A stretch of DNA of 17,671 bases from an uncultured Prevotella sp. (GCA_937906765.1 CALCUV010000243.1:1-17671), one strand, 5' to 3'. Counted from the stretch's first letter, positions 1-8,525 are shown. Notes: a model not told the origin generated them from the letters alone. Translations and numbers: made by a program.

Positions 1-811
1 CCGTGGCATGAGAGGGTAGGGGGTAAGTTTGTGAGCGAAGGATGCGTGGCAAACGCTCTTTCGGCCATTTCAGTCGTTGAAGCGTGTAGTCGTAATACTC
101 CTGTGTGATAGAAGGTGCGCCTGCCAACACCAACTGATACCCTTGCTCGACATAAGGTGCCGCTGCCTCACACATACGGCAAAGATTGTCCTTAATCTCC
201 TGCTTACGGCTGCCCGCAAGTAGGGCAATGATGGGACGCTTCGGGTCAAGGTCATTGTGCTTACAGAAATCCTCGAAAGTCGTTGTGTAAGAAGCGCGGA
301 ACTGACAGATTTCGTCCACCGTAGGATTACCTACGTAGGAAATGGGGTAGTGATGTTTCCCCTCAAAGAAGTCCACCTCAAAGGGAAGAATCGAAAACAG
401 ACGGTCAACATAGGCGCGGATATCCTTGATTCGGTGTTCCTTCCAAGCCCAAATCTTGGGCGAGATGTAGTAATAGACGGGGCAAATGTTTTGCGTCTTG
501 ACGTACTTCGCAATCTTCAGATTGAACCCCGGATAATCCACCAAAATTACGCAATCAGGGCGCCACTCCGCAATCTCTGCCTTACAGCGCGCCATACCCT
601 TGAGAATCGTGCGCAAGTGAAGCAAAACGGGGATGAATCCCATATAAGCAAGGTGCTTGTAGTGGCACAAAAGTGTGCCTCCAACTCGCTGCATTTCGTC
701 GCCTCCATAGAAGCGAAAATCTGCATGCGGGTCATTTTGTTTTAGGGCTTGCATGAGGTGAGCTGCATGGAGATCGCCGCTGGCTTCACCTACGATGAGA
801 AAGTATTTCAT
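1..811 (-). CDS. lpxB: Lipid-A-disaccharide synthase LpxB (C-terminus beyond the window)
   Basis: LpxB is a peripheral membrane glycosyltransferase of lipid A synthesis. It joins UDP-2,3-diacylglucosamine to lipid X to form the tetra-acyl disaccharide. Reading from the ATG at 809-811 gives 270 residues before the left edge; the full protein is usually about 375-385 residues, so roughly the last 110 are missing. Visible signatures are the N-terminal GEASGDLHAAHLM, a middle stretch with GFNLKIAK and then YYISPKIWAWKEHRIKDIR, and a downstream GSRKQEIKDN. These are diagnostic of LpxB. The upstream neighbour in the same direction is surE, 162 bases away. I see no terminator or clear minus-strand promoter between them, so surE-lpxB is probably one transcript. 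The plus-strand ORF at 257-745 is a shadow of this gene. Confidence 0.95.
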   Translation of the reverse strand, partial: MKYFLIVGEASGDLHAAHLMQALKQNDPHADFRFYGGDEMQRVGGTLLCHYKHLAYMGFIPVLLHLRTILKGMARCKAEIAEWRPDCVILVDYPGFNLKIAKYVKTQNICPVYYYISPKIWAWKEHRIKDIRAYVDRLFSILPFEVDFFEGKHHYPISYVGNPTVDEICQFRASYTTTFEDFCKHNDLDPKRPIIALLAGSRKQEIKDNLCRMCEAAAPYVEQGYQLVLAGAPSITQEYYDYTLQRLKWPKERLPRILRSQTYPLPSHAT

Positions 812-890
812 GCGAGAAAAATGGGCGTGATGAACGCTTGAAAATAAGCAGGTTAGAAGAGGGGAAAATAAACTGAGAAAGAGTCGCAAC

Positions 891-932
891 AATTTGAGAC
901 TTTCTGCGCCGAATTTGAGACTTTGTGCGCCG
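891..932. repeat. Tandem repeat, two 21-bp units
   Basis: Two adjacent 21-bp copies lie at 891-911 and 912-932 in the surE-lpxB gap. Both begin AATTTGAGACTTT and differ at one base (C or G at position 14). Each contains TTTG, and the second copy's TTTG at 914-917 is correctly placed to be the -33 box of the plus-strand promoter-like sequence at 914-946. Confidence 0.85.
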
Positions 933-946
933 TAATTCTATCTTTG
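914..946 (+). promoter_or_regulatory. Promoter-like sequence antisense to surE
   Basis: TTTG at 914-917, 21 intervening bases and TATCTTTG at 939-946 fit the Bacteroidetes promoter pattern TTTG-N(19-21)-TAnnTTTG. A transcript would start near 953 and run antisense through surE, since no plus-strand gene lies downstream before 1930. The pattern is short and could be chance. Confidence 0.35.
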
Positions 947-973
947 TTTTGAGCAGCTTTGACTCCTTCGTTT

Positions 974-1729
974 TTAGTCAAAACTGAAGGACTTCAATAA
1001 CGCGTAATCTGTCACGTCAAGTGTCACGGGTGTCACGGCAACATAGTTGTTTTCGAGCGCCCAAATATCTGTGTCGGTCGCTTCAGGTTCAAGATTTTCG
1101 CGGTTTCCCACCAACCAAAGATAGGGTTGCTTCGTTGTGGGATGGAAACACTTGTTGGTCTCCTTAACCCAACGACTGATTCCCATGCGACACACCTTGA
1201 TGCCCTTAAATTCCGCCGTGTTGGGGAAGTTTACGTTAAGGCAAGTGAAGTGAGGCAATCCCTCTTTTAAAACCTTCAAAGTGATGTCAACGATGTAAGA
1301 TTTTAAGGGCGTAAAATCCGCATCAGAACTATGATTATCCAATGAAAAGGCGATAGAAGGGAACCCCGACATCGCGCCTTCGTAACAAACGCCCATCGTT
1401 CCTGAATAATGCGCATTAACTGCCGAATTGTCACCATGGTTAATGCCTCCGATGACCATGTCAGGGCGACGCGTCATGGCGTCATTAAGCGCAACTTTAA
1501 CGCAGTCGGCAGGAGTGCCCGTGCAAGCACAAATGGTGAGTCCTTCTTCTTCCTTAATGGTGCGATAACGTAAAGGAACAGAAGATGTTATAGCGCAACT
1601 TCCGCCCGAGCGAGGACCGTCGGGCGCCATTACGTAAAGGTCGGCGTAGGGACGGAGAATTTCTATCAAAAAGTTGATACCTTTGGCGGTGTAACCGTCA
1701 TCGTTTGAAATGAGTATGAGAGGTCGCAT
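974..1729 (-). CDS. surE: 5'/3'-nucleotidase SurE
   Basis: SurE is a metal-dependent phosphatase that removes phosphate from nucleoside 5'- and 3'-monophosphates and short polyphosphates in the cytoplasm. The 251-residue length is typical. The N-terminal SNDDGY supplies metal ligands D10 and D11, PRSGGSCAIT supplies S41, and VIGGINHGDN supplies N97, so all four classical SurE ligands are visible. The GTMGVCYEGAMSG region is also characteristic. The ATG at 1727-1729 opens directly into the conserved strand. It is divergent from parA and probably transcribed from the box at 1814-1821, with lpxB following in the same direction. The surE-lpxB pairing is common in Bacteroidales. Confidence 0.96.
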   Translation of the reverse strand: MRPLILISNDDGYTAKGINFLIEILRPYADLYVMAPDGPRSGGSCAITSSVPLRYRTIKEEEGLTICACTGTPADCVKVALNDAMTRRPDMVIGGINHGDNSAVNAHYSGTMGVCYEGAMSGFPSIAFSLDNHSSDADFTPLKSYIVDITLKVLKEGLPHFTCLNVNFPNTAEFKGIKVCRMGISRWVKETNKCFHPTTKQPYLWLVGNRENLEPEATDTDIWALENNYVAVTPVTLDVTDYALLKSFSFD

Positions 1730-1813
1730 AGATGATGTGAATTTCTGGGGTTCTGATGTCTTAAAGGGGCGCTGTGCTCAGTAAGAAACCAGAGTCTTTG
1801 TTTTATTTTCCGA

Positions 1814-1821
1814 CAAAAGTA
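1814..1821 (-). promoter_or_regulatory. -7 box of the surE promoter
   Basis: On the minus strand this reads TACTTTTG, a full match to TAnnTTTG. A CTTG-like -33 element lies 17 bases upstream, slightly closer than usual. Transcription would begin near 1807, leaving a leader of about 80 bases before surE. Confidence 0.5.
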
Positions 1822-1863
1822 GTAATTTATTCTTTAAGCAAGACTCATATAAGAAAAAATAAG

Positions 1864-1871
1864 TATCTTTG
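1864..1871 (+). promoter_or_regulatory. -7 box of the parA promoter
   Basis: TATCTTTG matches the Bacteroidetes -7 consensus TAnnTTTG. No good -33 TTTG is visible at the usual spacing. Initiation near 1878 would put the hairpin at 1885-1901 at the very start of the mRNA. Confidence 0.5.
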
Positions 1872-1884
1872 CAAAATCCGTAAA

Positions 1885-1901
1885 AGTGCCCTTTTGGCAC
1901 T
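1885..1901 (+). promoter_or_regulatory. Hairpin or operator-like palindrome in the parA leader
   Basis: AGTGCC and GGCACT are perfect 6-bp inverted arms around a CTTTT loop. The element lies 14 bases after the -7 box and 28 bases before parA. It could be a 5' RNA hairpin or a protein operator. The sequence alone does not separate the two. Confidence 0.4.
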
Positions 1902-1929
1902 AATTTGAAGCACTCCTAAACAGAAAATA

Positions 1930-2697
1930 ATGGGAAAAATTATTGCTTTAGTAAACCAAAAAGGTGGGGTAGGTAAGACCACCACTTCGATGAATCTTGC
2001 TGCATCTTTGGCCACACTTGAAAAGAAAGTGTTGCTTATTGATGCCGACCCTCAGGCGAATGCCTCTTCGGGTTTGGGCGTGGACTTGAGTCAGATTGAC
2101 GCATCCATCTACCAATGTCTTGTAAACAAGATTGACGTACGCGAAGCCATCTACACAACAGACATAGAAAATCTTGACATTATACCTTCACACATAGACC
2201 TTGTAGGTGCGGAAATCGAAATGCTGAATTTCAAGAACCGCGAACGCGTTTTCAAGAACGTATTAGCACCTATCAAAGCAGAGTATGACTACATACTCAT
2301 CGACTGTTCTCCTTCGCTCGGACTTATGGTAGTCAATGCGCTCACGGCGGCAGACTCGGTGATTATTCCCGTACAGTGTGAATATTTTGCATTGGAAGGA
2401 ATCTCCAAACTCCTTGACACTATCCGCATTATTAAACGCAAGACGAACCCCTCGCTCTCGATTGAAGGTTTCTTGTTGACAATGTATGATTCACGTTTGC
2501 GCTTGGCAAATCAAATCTATGACGAAGTGAAGCGCCACTTCCAGGAACTCGTGTTCAAGACCGTCATTCAGCGCAACGTGAAACTCTCGGAAGCACCCTC
2601 GCATGGTTTGCCCGTAATCCTTTACGACGCAGACTCAACAGGGGCTAAGAATCACTTGGCTTTGGCAAAGGAAATTATCAGTAAGAATCAAGGTTAA
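1930..2697 (+). CDS. parA: Chromosome-partitioning ATPase ParA (Soj)
   Basis: ParA is a deviant-Walker ATPase that binds DNA non-specifically and, with ParB, moves the origin region apart during segregation. The 255-residue length is that of a chromosomal Soj-type protein, without the N-terminal DNA-binding domain of plasmid P1-type ParA. The deviant Walker A is KGGVGKTT at residues 11-18, with both lysines present (K11, K16). The Walker A' strand is LIDADPQA around 36-43, and IDCSP is the Walker B equivalent. The ATG is preceded by an A-rich stretch rather than a Shine-Dalgarno site. The stop codon lies inside the first element of the intergenic repeat array. parB follows after 181 bases. 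Confidence 0.97.
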   Translation: MGKIIALVNQKGGVGKTTTSMNLAASLATLEKKVLLIDADPQANASSGLGVDLSQIDASIYQCLVNKIDVREAIYTTDIENLDIIPSHIDLVGAEIEMLNFKNRERVFKNVLAPIKAEYDYILIDCSPSLGLMVVNALTAADSVIIPVQCEYFALEGISKLLDTIRIIKRKTNPSLSIEGFLLTMYDSRLRLANQIYDEVKRHFQELVFKTVIQRNVKLSEAPSHGLPVILYDADSTGAKNHLALAKEIISKNQG

Positions 2698-2805
2698 CGG
2701 TGAACGTTTAAGGTTTAACGATGAACGATGAACGGTTAACGGTTAACGTTTAAGGATGAACGGTTAACGTTTAAGGTTTAATGATGAATGTTTAAGGTTT
2801 AACGG
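2692..2805. repeat. Mixed octamer repeat array between parA and parB
   Basis: About 115 bases built almost entirely from three related octamers. GGTTAACG occurs four times (2692, 2734, 2741, 2762), GTTTAAGG four times (2706, 2748, 2769, 2790), and GATGAAYG four times (2720, 2727, 2755, 2783). Several overlap by one base. The first GGTTAACG contains the parA TAA stop codon. The array is rich in stop codons and is non-coding. Confidence 0.85.
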
Positions 2806-2806
2806 G

Positions 2807-2838
2807 ACTTCTTAACCTCAGAACTTCTTAACCTCAGA
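2807..2838. repeat. Perfect tandem 16-bp duplication upstream of parB
   Basis: ACTTCTTAACCTCAGA occurs twice back to back, at 2807-2822 and 2823-2838. A degenerate continuation (AACCTCCGAACC, ATGACCTCAAG) reaches about 2863. The composition differs from the adjacent octamer array. It lies 40 bases before the parB ATG, so it would be in the parB leader if the two genes are co-transcribed. Confidence 0.85.
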
Positions 2839-2878
2839 ACCTCCGAACCTTATGACCTCAAGACTATAACTCTCACAT

Positions 2879-3775
2879 ATGGCAATCAAGAAGAAATATG
2901 CAGCGCTTGGTCGCGGATTAGACGCTTTGATTTCTACTCAAGAAGAAGTAGAAACCAGTGGCTCTTCATCCATTAGCGAAATTGCGCTCTCACAAATAGA
3001 AGCAAACCCCAATCAGCCTCGCCGAGAATTTGACGAGAAAGCCTTGGAGGAACTTGCTGATTCGATACGAAATTTTGGAATTATCCAACCCATCACGCTT
3101 CGCCAATTAAGCGACGACCGCTATCAAATTATTGCCGGAGAGCGTCGTTGGCGCGCTTCACAGATGGCGGGAATTCAGCGCATTCCTGCCTATATTCGCA
3201 CTGCTGATGATGAAAACATGATGCAGATGGCCTTAGTGGAGAATATTCAGCGTGAAGAACTCAATCCTATAGAAGTGGCCTTGGCATATCAGCACTTGAT
3301 TGAGCGCTACAACCTTAAGCAAGAAGAATTGAGTGAGAAGATTGGTAAAAATCGTGCTACAATTGCCAACACGCTTCGCTTGCTCAAACTTCCTGCACAG
3401 GTGCAGATGGCCATTAAAAACCGCCAGATAGACAAGGGGCATGCACGCGCTTTGCTTTCGCTTGCTGATCCCGCGATGCAGGTGAAGTTTTTCAAGGAAG
3501 TGCTTGAAAAGGGTTACTCTGTGCGTCAGATTGAAGAAATGGTGGCGCAGATTAATGCCGGTGAAGCAGTGAAGAGCGGCAAACGCACGCTTCAGGACAA
3601 GAAGGTGTTGCTCCCCGAGGAATTTAAGGTGTTGAAAACGCAACTCTCTGACTTCTTCAAGACAAAAGTTCAGATGACCTGCTCACAACAAGGGAAAGGT
3701 AAAATCAGCATCCCCTTCGAAAATGAAGAGGAATTGACGCGCATTATCGAACTCTTCGACAAAATGAGGGGTTGA
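2879..3775 (+). CDS. parB: Chromosome-partitioning protein ParB (Spo0J)
   Basis: ParB is a CTP-dependent DNA clamp that loads at parS sites, spreads, and stimulates ParA. The 298-residue length is typical. Residues 9-18 (ALGRGLDALI) form the N-terminal ParA-interacting patch. The CTPase motifs are GERRWRA at 87-93 and ENIQREELNP at 121-130. The helix-turn-helix for parS recognition covers about 147-168 (EELSEKIGKNRATIANTL). The C-terminal part after about 240 should dimerise. I saw no palindromic parS-like CACGTG core in the window, so its binding sites are probably elsewhere. The stop is 14 bases before the next gene, which implies translational proximity. Confidence 0.97.
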   Translation: MAIKKKYAALGRGLDALISTQEEVETSGSSSISEIALSQIEANPNQPRREFDEKALEELADSIRNFGIIQPITLRQLSDDRYQIIAGERRWRASQMAGIQRIPAYIRTADDENMMQMALVENIQREELNPIEVALAYQHLIERYNLKQEELSEKIGKNRATIANTLRLLKLPAQVQMAIKNRQIDKGHARALLSLADPAMQVKFFKEVLEKGYSVRQIEEMVAQINAGEAVKSGKRTLQDKKVLLPEEFKVLKTQLSDFFKTKVQMTCSQQGKGKISIPFENEEELTRIIELFDKMRG

Positions 3776-3789
3776 GTGATTTTCAAACT

Positions 3790-4566
3790 ATGATGAAACG
3801 ATTATTCACGCTTATAATTCTTTGCCTCACTTGTGTTGGTCTGCAAGTGGCGACAGCGCAAGCGCGACTCTTGGATGTTAAGGTAAGTCCCGTTGTGAAG
3901 AGTGATTCTGTGACCGCAGCACCTGTAGCAATGACCCTTGAAACAGACTCGTTGGCGCAAGCGCCTTACATGGCAGACACCATTAAGGTCGATACGATAA
4001 ACATCAAGTTTCCTATCAACGAGAAGCGACTGAAGAAGCAAGAGCGCGACTTAAGGAAGGCGCAGTTCGTGCCCGACCCTCAGCGCGCTTTGTGGTTGGC
4101 GCTCGTGATTCCTGGAGCGGGGCAAATCTACAACCGTAAGTATTGGAAACTGCCCTTGGTTTATGGTGGTTTCTTGGGATGTACGTATGCCTTTACCTGG
4201 AACCAGCAGATGTATAGCGATTATTCTCAGGCCTATCTCGACATTATGGATGACAATCCGGCAACGCAGAGTTACAAGGACTTTTTGCCCCCAAACTTTG
4301 ACATTACGGGCAGGGAGAATCGCTATAAGGAAATCTTCAAGAATAAGAAGAACACGTACAGACGTTGGCGCGACCTCTCCGTATTTTGCTTTGCGGGGGT
4401 GTATATCCTTTCCGTGATTGATGCTTACGTAGATGCGCAACTCTCGGAGTTTGACATAACCCCCGACCTCACAATGCGCCTTGAGCCTACGGTGATTAAC
4501 ACCAACCCTCAGGATATGCGCATGCAGCAACAGTCGTATGGAGTTGGGTGTTCCATAAACTTTTAG
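3790..4566 (+). CDS. DUF5683 family membrane protein
   Basis: A protein of unknown function that in Bacteroidales regularly follows parB. From the ATG at 3790 it has 258 residues; a second ATG follows at 3793. A TTG at 3772 would overlap the parB stop and is less likely. It has an N-terminal hydrophobic signal or anchor (LFTLIILCLTCVGLQVATAQ), then a polar stretch, then the family hallmark around WLALVIPGAGQIYNRKYWK and an adjacent hydrophobic segment. A second hydrophobic stretch (VFCFAGVYILSVIDAYVDAQ) is near the C-terminus. It is probably in the envelope. Its role is unknown; its place between parB and a cell-wall lytic enzyme is suggestive only. Confidence 0.85.
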   Translation: MMKRLFTLIILCLTCVGLQVATAQARLLDVKVSPVVKSDSVTAAPVAMTLETDSLAQAPYMADTIKVDTINIKFPINEKRLKKQERDLRKAQFVPDPQRALWLALVIPGAGQIYNRKYWKLPLVYGGFLGCTYAFTWNQQMYSDYSQAYLDIMDDNPATQSYKDFLPPNFDITGRENRYKEIFKNKKNTYRRWRDLSVFCFAGVYILSVIDAYVDAQLSEFDITPDLTMRLEPTVINTNPQDMRMQQQSYGVGCSINF

Positions 4567-4836
4567 AACCAACAGGGAGTTTTGGCACGCAAGAAAGGAG
4601 TGTAAGGAGCGAGAGTGACGTCTCGTGATTCCTAAATTAGAATTACGGGAAAAAGTATTATTAAGATTTCAAAAAGAAATACTAACGCGAACAAAAGATA
4701 TAGAATCTTTTTACACCCCTCCAAAGGCAAGGTTTTTCAAGAGCATGTTTGTGCTGACTTAGCAAGGCATGTTCGGTTGAAATTCTTTAGTGTAGTGCCG
4801 CTTATTTCAAACCTACCATCCGCTAAAATTTATAAA

Positions 4837-6156
4837 ATGTCTCTTAAGAATAGATTATTTACATTACTCTTTGCTTCTTCTGCTTGTTGTTCCACATTGA
4901 TGGCGCAACAAACGGAAGTCATCACCGTTCATGACGATGCGATTGGCACAGATGAGCGCATAGGACTCCCCGAAGGGATGTTGTTGAGTGTAGATTCCTT
5001 GATGATGCAATGGAATTCGCGTCAATATCTCTTCCCTGAGGAAGAAATGACGACGACGGAGTATTTGTCAAACTTAACTCCCGAAGATTATGCCGAGCGC
5101 TTGAGTCGCATTCCTGGGATTATGGAATTCCCTTACAACAGTATTGTGCAGGAATTTATCGAACGCTATACGACGAAGAATAGTCGTACGATTAGTTTTT
5201 GTCTTGCGGCAGGTAATTTCTACGTACCCATGTTTGAGGAGGCCTTAGAGGCAAATGGTTTGCCCTTGGAGTTGAAGTATCTTCCCGTGATCGAATCTGC
5301 GCTCAACCCTACGGCACGTAGCAAGGCGGGAGCCGTAGGTCTTTGGCAATTCCTCTTGGCTACGGGGCAGCGTTACGGATTGGAAGTAAACAGTCTCGTT
5401 GATGAACGTCAGGATCCCGTAAAGTCAACATGGGCAGCCGCACTGATGTTGAAGGAACTCTATGGCATTTACAAGGATTGGAATCTTGTAATCGCGGCCT
5501 ACAATTGCGGTCCCGGTAATGTGAATAAGGCCATTCACCGCGCGGGAGGTTCTACAGATTATTGGAAAATCTATCCTTACCTTCCTACGGAAACGCGTGG
5601 TTATGTGCCTGCCTTCATTGCGGCAAACTATGCCATGTATTATTATTGCGAACATCAGATTGAACCTTTGCGTACGGCTTATCCCATTGCTACAGACACG
5701 GTGATGATTAACCGAAATTTGCATTTCGAACAGATTGCTGATCTCTGTGATATTGATAAGGAGGCCATTCGTGCGCTGAACCCGCAATATAAAATGGACC
5801 AGATTCCCGGGGATGTGAAACCTTATGCATTGCGCTTGCCTCAGGAAAAAATCTTAACCTTTATTGACCTTGGGGATACGATTTACGACCACCGTTATGA
5901 CGAATTTTTCAAGCGTCGTAAGGAGGTTGAAGTAGGAGAGCAGACAGTTGCCACAACAACAACGACTCCTGCCGTCACTCCTCAGAAACCAAAGAAATCG
6001 GAACCGAAGAATAAACCCGTTTATGTGACCGTACGCAAGGGCGACACTCTTGGTGGCATCGCAAAGAGAAACCGCACGACCGTTGCAAAAATCAAACGCT
6101 TGAACGGGCTTAAGAATAACAATATCCGAGTAGGTAGAAAACTTCGTGTGAAGTAG
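4837..6156 (+). CDS. mltD: MltD-like membrane-bound lytic murein transglycosylase with LysM
   Basis: Cleaves the MurNAc-GlcNAc bond of peptidoglycan non-hydrolytically, producing 1,6-anhydro ends, in the periplasm. I prefer the ATG at 4837 (439 residues) because it opens directly into a signal peptide, SLKNRLFTLLFASSACCSTL, ending before MAQQ. A TTG at 4777 adds 20 residues that do not resemble a signal. The SLT catalytic domain lies around 130-280. Its YLPVIESALNP carries the predicted catalytic Glu at about 153, followed by AGAVGLWQF and by AAYNCGPGNV further on. A degenerate LysM-like stretch sits around 300-345. A clear LysM domain closes the protein (about 394-439, VTVRKGDTLGGIAKRN). DUF5683 is 270 bases upstream and rel is 89 bases downstream. 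Confidence 0.93.
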   Translation: MSLKNRLFTLLFASSACCSTLMAQQTEVITVHDDAIGTDERIGLPEGMLLSVDSLMMQWNSRQYLFPEEEMTTTEYLSNLTPEDYAERLSRIPGIMEFPYNSIVQEFIERYTTKNSRTISFCLAAGNFYVPMFEEALEANGLPLELKYLPVIESALNPTARSKAGAVGLWQFLLATGQRYGLEVNSLVDERQDPVKSTWAAALMLKELYGIYKDWNLVIAAYNCGPGNVNKAIHRAGGSTDYWKIYPYLPTETRGYVPAFIAANYAMYYYCEHQIEPLRTAYPIATDTVMINRNLHFEQIADLCDIDKEAIRALNPQYKMDQIPGDVKPYALRLPQEKILTFIDLGDTIYDHRYDEFFKRRKEVEVGEQTVATTTTTPAVTPQKPKKSEPKNKPVYVTVRKGDTLGGIAKRNRTTVAKIKRLNGLKNNNIRVGRKLRVK

Positions 6157-6245
6157 GACTTTAAATAGTTAATCATACCATTTGTGGTGCGCATGACGTT
6201 CACACCGTTTCACGCATCCCAAATGTACAACGCAAATTCAAAGCT

Positions 6246-8513
6246 ATGTCCGACAAACCCTTAACTCCGCAAGAAATACAGGATGAAATCCTTATAAATG
6301 CCGCTTTTCAGAAGTTGATAGACACTTATCTGGCATCTAACCACCGAGGTAAGGTCGATATTATCACTAAGGCATTCAACTTTGCCAAACAGGCGCACAA
6401 GGGAGTGCGTCGTCGTTCGGGCGAACCCTATATCCTTCACCCCATAGCCGTAGCTCAGGTGGCCTGTGAGGAAATTGGATTGGGGTCAACCTCTATTTGT
6501 GCCGCTCTTCTGCACGACGTGGAGGAGGATACGGATTACACAAATGAGGATCTCTGCAACCTCTTCGGGCCGAAAGTGGCAAACATCGTAGAGGGTGTCA
6601 CAAAAATCTCTGGAGGTATCTTTGGCGACCGCGCATCTTTGCAGGCAGAGACGTTTAAGAAACTTCTGCTCACGATGAGCGATGACATTCGTGTGATTCT
6701 CATTAAGATATCTGACCGTGTGCACAACATGCGCACCCTCGAATCTATGTTGCCCTCAAAGCAATATAAGATTGCGGGCGAAACGCAATACATTTTTGCG
6801 CCTCTTGCCGACCGTCTGGGACTTAACAAAATCAAGACGGAACTTGAAAACCTAAGTTTTAAGTACGAACACCCAGAGGCGTATCAGGATATTCTTCAGA
6901 AGTTGGAGAATTCGCAAATGGAACTCGATGACAACTTTAATAATTTCATCCCGCCCATACGTGAGGTGCTGGATAAGATGGGTTGTCAGTATTCAATTAA
7001 GGCGCGCATCAAGAGTCCGTATTCTATTTGGAAAAAGATGCAGATGAAGAAGGTTTCTTTCGAAGAGGTCTTCGACATTATGGCAATTCGCATTGTCTTC
7101 ACGCCTCAGAATCGTGAGGAAGAGATTAACGAATGCTTCCGCATCTATGCTGCGCTCACGAGTATCTATCGTCCGCACCCGACACGCTTTCGCGATTGGC
7201 TCTCTTCGCCGAAGGCTAACGGTTATCAGGCACTCCACAACACGTTTATGAGTAGCAGCGGTAAGTGGATTGAAGTGCAGATTCGCTCTGACAGAATGGA
7301 TGACATCGCAGAGCAAGGTTTTGCGGCGCATTGGAAGTATAAGGCGCCCGGTTCTGAGTATGACGCAACAGAACTTGACGGTTGGCTCAACTCCATTAAG
7401 GAAATCTTAGACGACCCTCAGCCTGACACGCTTGACTTACTTGATACCATCAAGTTGAACCTCTATGCGCGTGAAATCTTAGTCTTCACACCGAAGGGAG
7501 AAATCAAAACGATGCCCGCAGGTAGCACAGTGCTCGACTTCGCCTTCTCTATCCACTCCTTCCTTGGTAGTCACTGTTTCGGAGCCAAGGTAAACCACAA
7601 ACTCGAACCCTTGAGTTACCAACTTAAAAGCGGTGACCAAATCGAAATCCTCACTTCAAAGACACAGCATGTGCAATCCGAGTGGTTAAACTTTGCTACG
7701 TCAGCAAAGGCTCGCGGAAAGATTCAAGCCATCTTACGCCGTGAGCGTCGTGAAAAGGAAGCGAAGGGCGAACAGTTGCTGAAGGAATTTTTGGAAACTC
7801 ATGACCTGGCGTATAACACGAACATTGTTGAAAAACTTTGTAAGCAATATGGCGTGAAGACTCGTGACGAGTTGTTTCTTGCTGTTTCAGAAAAGCAGGT
7901 GGTACTCACTGAGGCAGATGTTGACCGCTTGGCAGGAAAGAACTCTAACAACGGTTGGCGCAAGTTCCTGACATTCCTAAACAAGTCAAAGGAAGAGGAG
8001 GCGGTTTCGCTTACGGAAGATGCTGCAACTCTTGAAACACGCGAATTTGTAAAGGCGCTGAACAAGAAGAAAGTTCTTGCGCTTGACGAGGGAAACTTGC
8101 AGCATTGTACATTTAGTTCATGTTGTAATGTGGTACCAGGAGATGACGTTCTTGGTTATATTACAGAAAACGGAACTCTTGAAATCCACCGTCGTCAATG
8201 CGAAACGGCAAATAAGTATAAGACGCGCCACGGCAATAATATTATAGCCTGCTCTTGGAATACCGGACGCCAGCGCTACTTTGACACGCGTATCTTCGTG
8301 CGTGGTGTAGATGCCAAGGGGGTTCTTCACAGCATCGCAGACTGCTTTGAAACTCTCCAGCAGTTCCTCGTGAAGGAAATTACGTTGAAGACAAACGACG
8401 GCATCTTTGAAGGGTCGCTCATCGTTAGTGTCTATCACGTTGATGACATTCACATGGTGTGTGACGCCTTACGTAAGATTGAAAACGTGACGAAGGCTGT
8501 GCGCATGGATTAG
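6246..8513 (+). CDS. rel: Bifunctional (p)ppGpp synthetase/hydrolase (RelA/SpoT family)
   Basis: Makes and degrades the alarmone (p)ppGpp, the stringent-response signal. The 755-residue length and full domain set match long RSH proteins. The HD hydrolase domain (about 51-200) has H65, the H90-D91 pair and the HDxxED motif, and RVHNMRTLESM lies downstream, so the hydrolase appears intact. The synthetase domain (about 240-370) includes RFRDWLSSPKANGYQALHN. R314-F-R-D317 is the basic RxKD-type motif of bifunctional enzymes rather than the acidic motif of synthetase-only RelA. The TGS domain is at about 408-468 and an ACT domain occupies the last 80 or so residues. The gene ends at a strong hairpin. 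Confidence 0.96.
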   Translation: MSDKPLTPQEIQDEILINAAFQKLIDTYLASNHRGKVDIITKAFNFAKQAHKGVRRRSGEPYILHPIAVAQVACEEIGLGSTSICAALLHDVEEDTDYTNEDLCNLFGPKVANIVEGVTKISGGIFGDRASLQAETFKKLLLTMSDDIRVILIKISDRVHNMRTLESMLPSKQYKIAGETQYIFAPLADRLGLNKIKTELENLSFKYEHPEAYQDILQKLENSQMELDDNFNNFIPPIREVLDKMGCQYSIKARIKSPYSIWKKMQMKKVSFEEVFDIMAIRIVFTPQNREEEINECFRIYAALTSIYRPHPTRFRDWLSSPKANGYQALHNTFMSSSGKWIEVQIRSDRMDDIAEQGFAAHWKYKAPGSEYDATELDGWLNSIKEILDDPQPDTLDLLDTIKLNLYAREILVFTPKGEIKTMPAGSTVLDFAFSIHSFLGSHCFGAKVNHKLEPLSYQLKSGDQIEILTSKTQHVQSEWLNFATSAKARGKIQAILRRERREKEAKGEQLLKEFLETHDLAYNTNIVEKLCKQYGVKTRDELFLAVSEKQVVLTEADVDRLAGKNSNNGWRKFLTFLNKSKEEEAVSLTEDAATLETREFVKALNKKKVLALDEGNLQHCTFSSCCNVVPGDDVLGYITENGTLEIHRRQCETANKYKTRHGNNIIACSWNTGRQRYFDTRIFVRGVDAKGVLHSIADCFETLQQFLVKEITLKTNDGIFEGSLIVSVYHVDDIHMVCDALRKIENVTKAVRMD

Positions 8514-8525
8514 CATAGAGAACAC

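Noticed and set aside
2692..2863. parS site cluster between parA and parB
   Set aside because: The repeats lack the palindromic CACGTG-centred core of parS and are not inverted repeats of the right length.
3772..3789. TTG start for the DUF5683 gene overlapping parB
   Set aside because: The ATG at 3790 leads directly into a signal sequence, and the TTG adds residues with no support.
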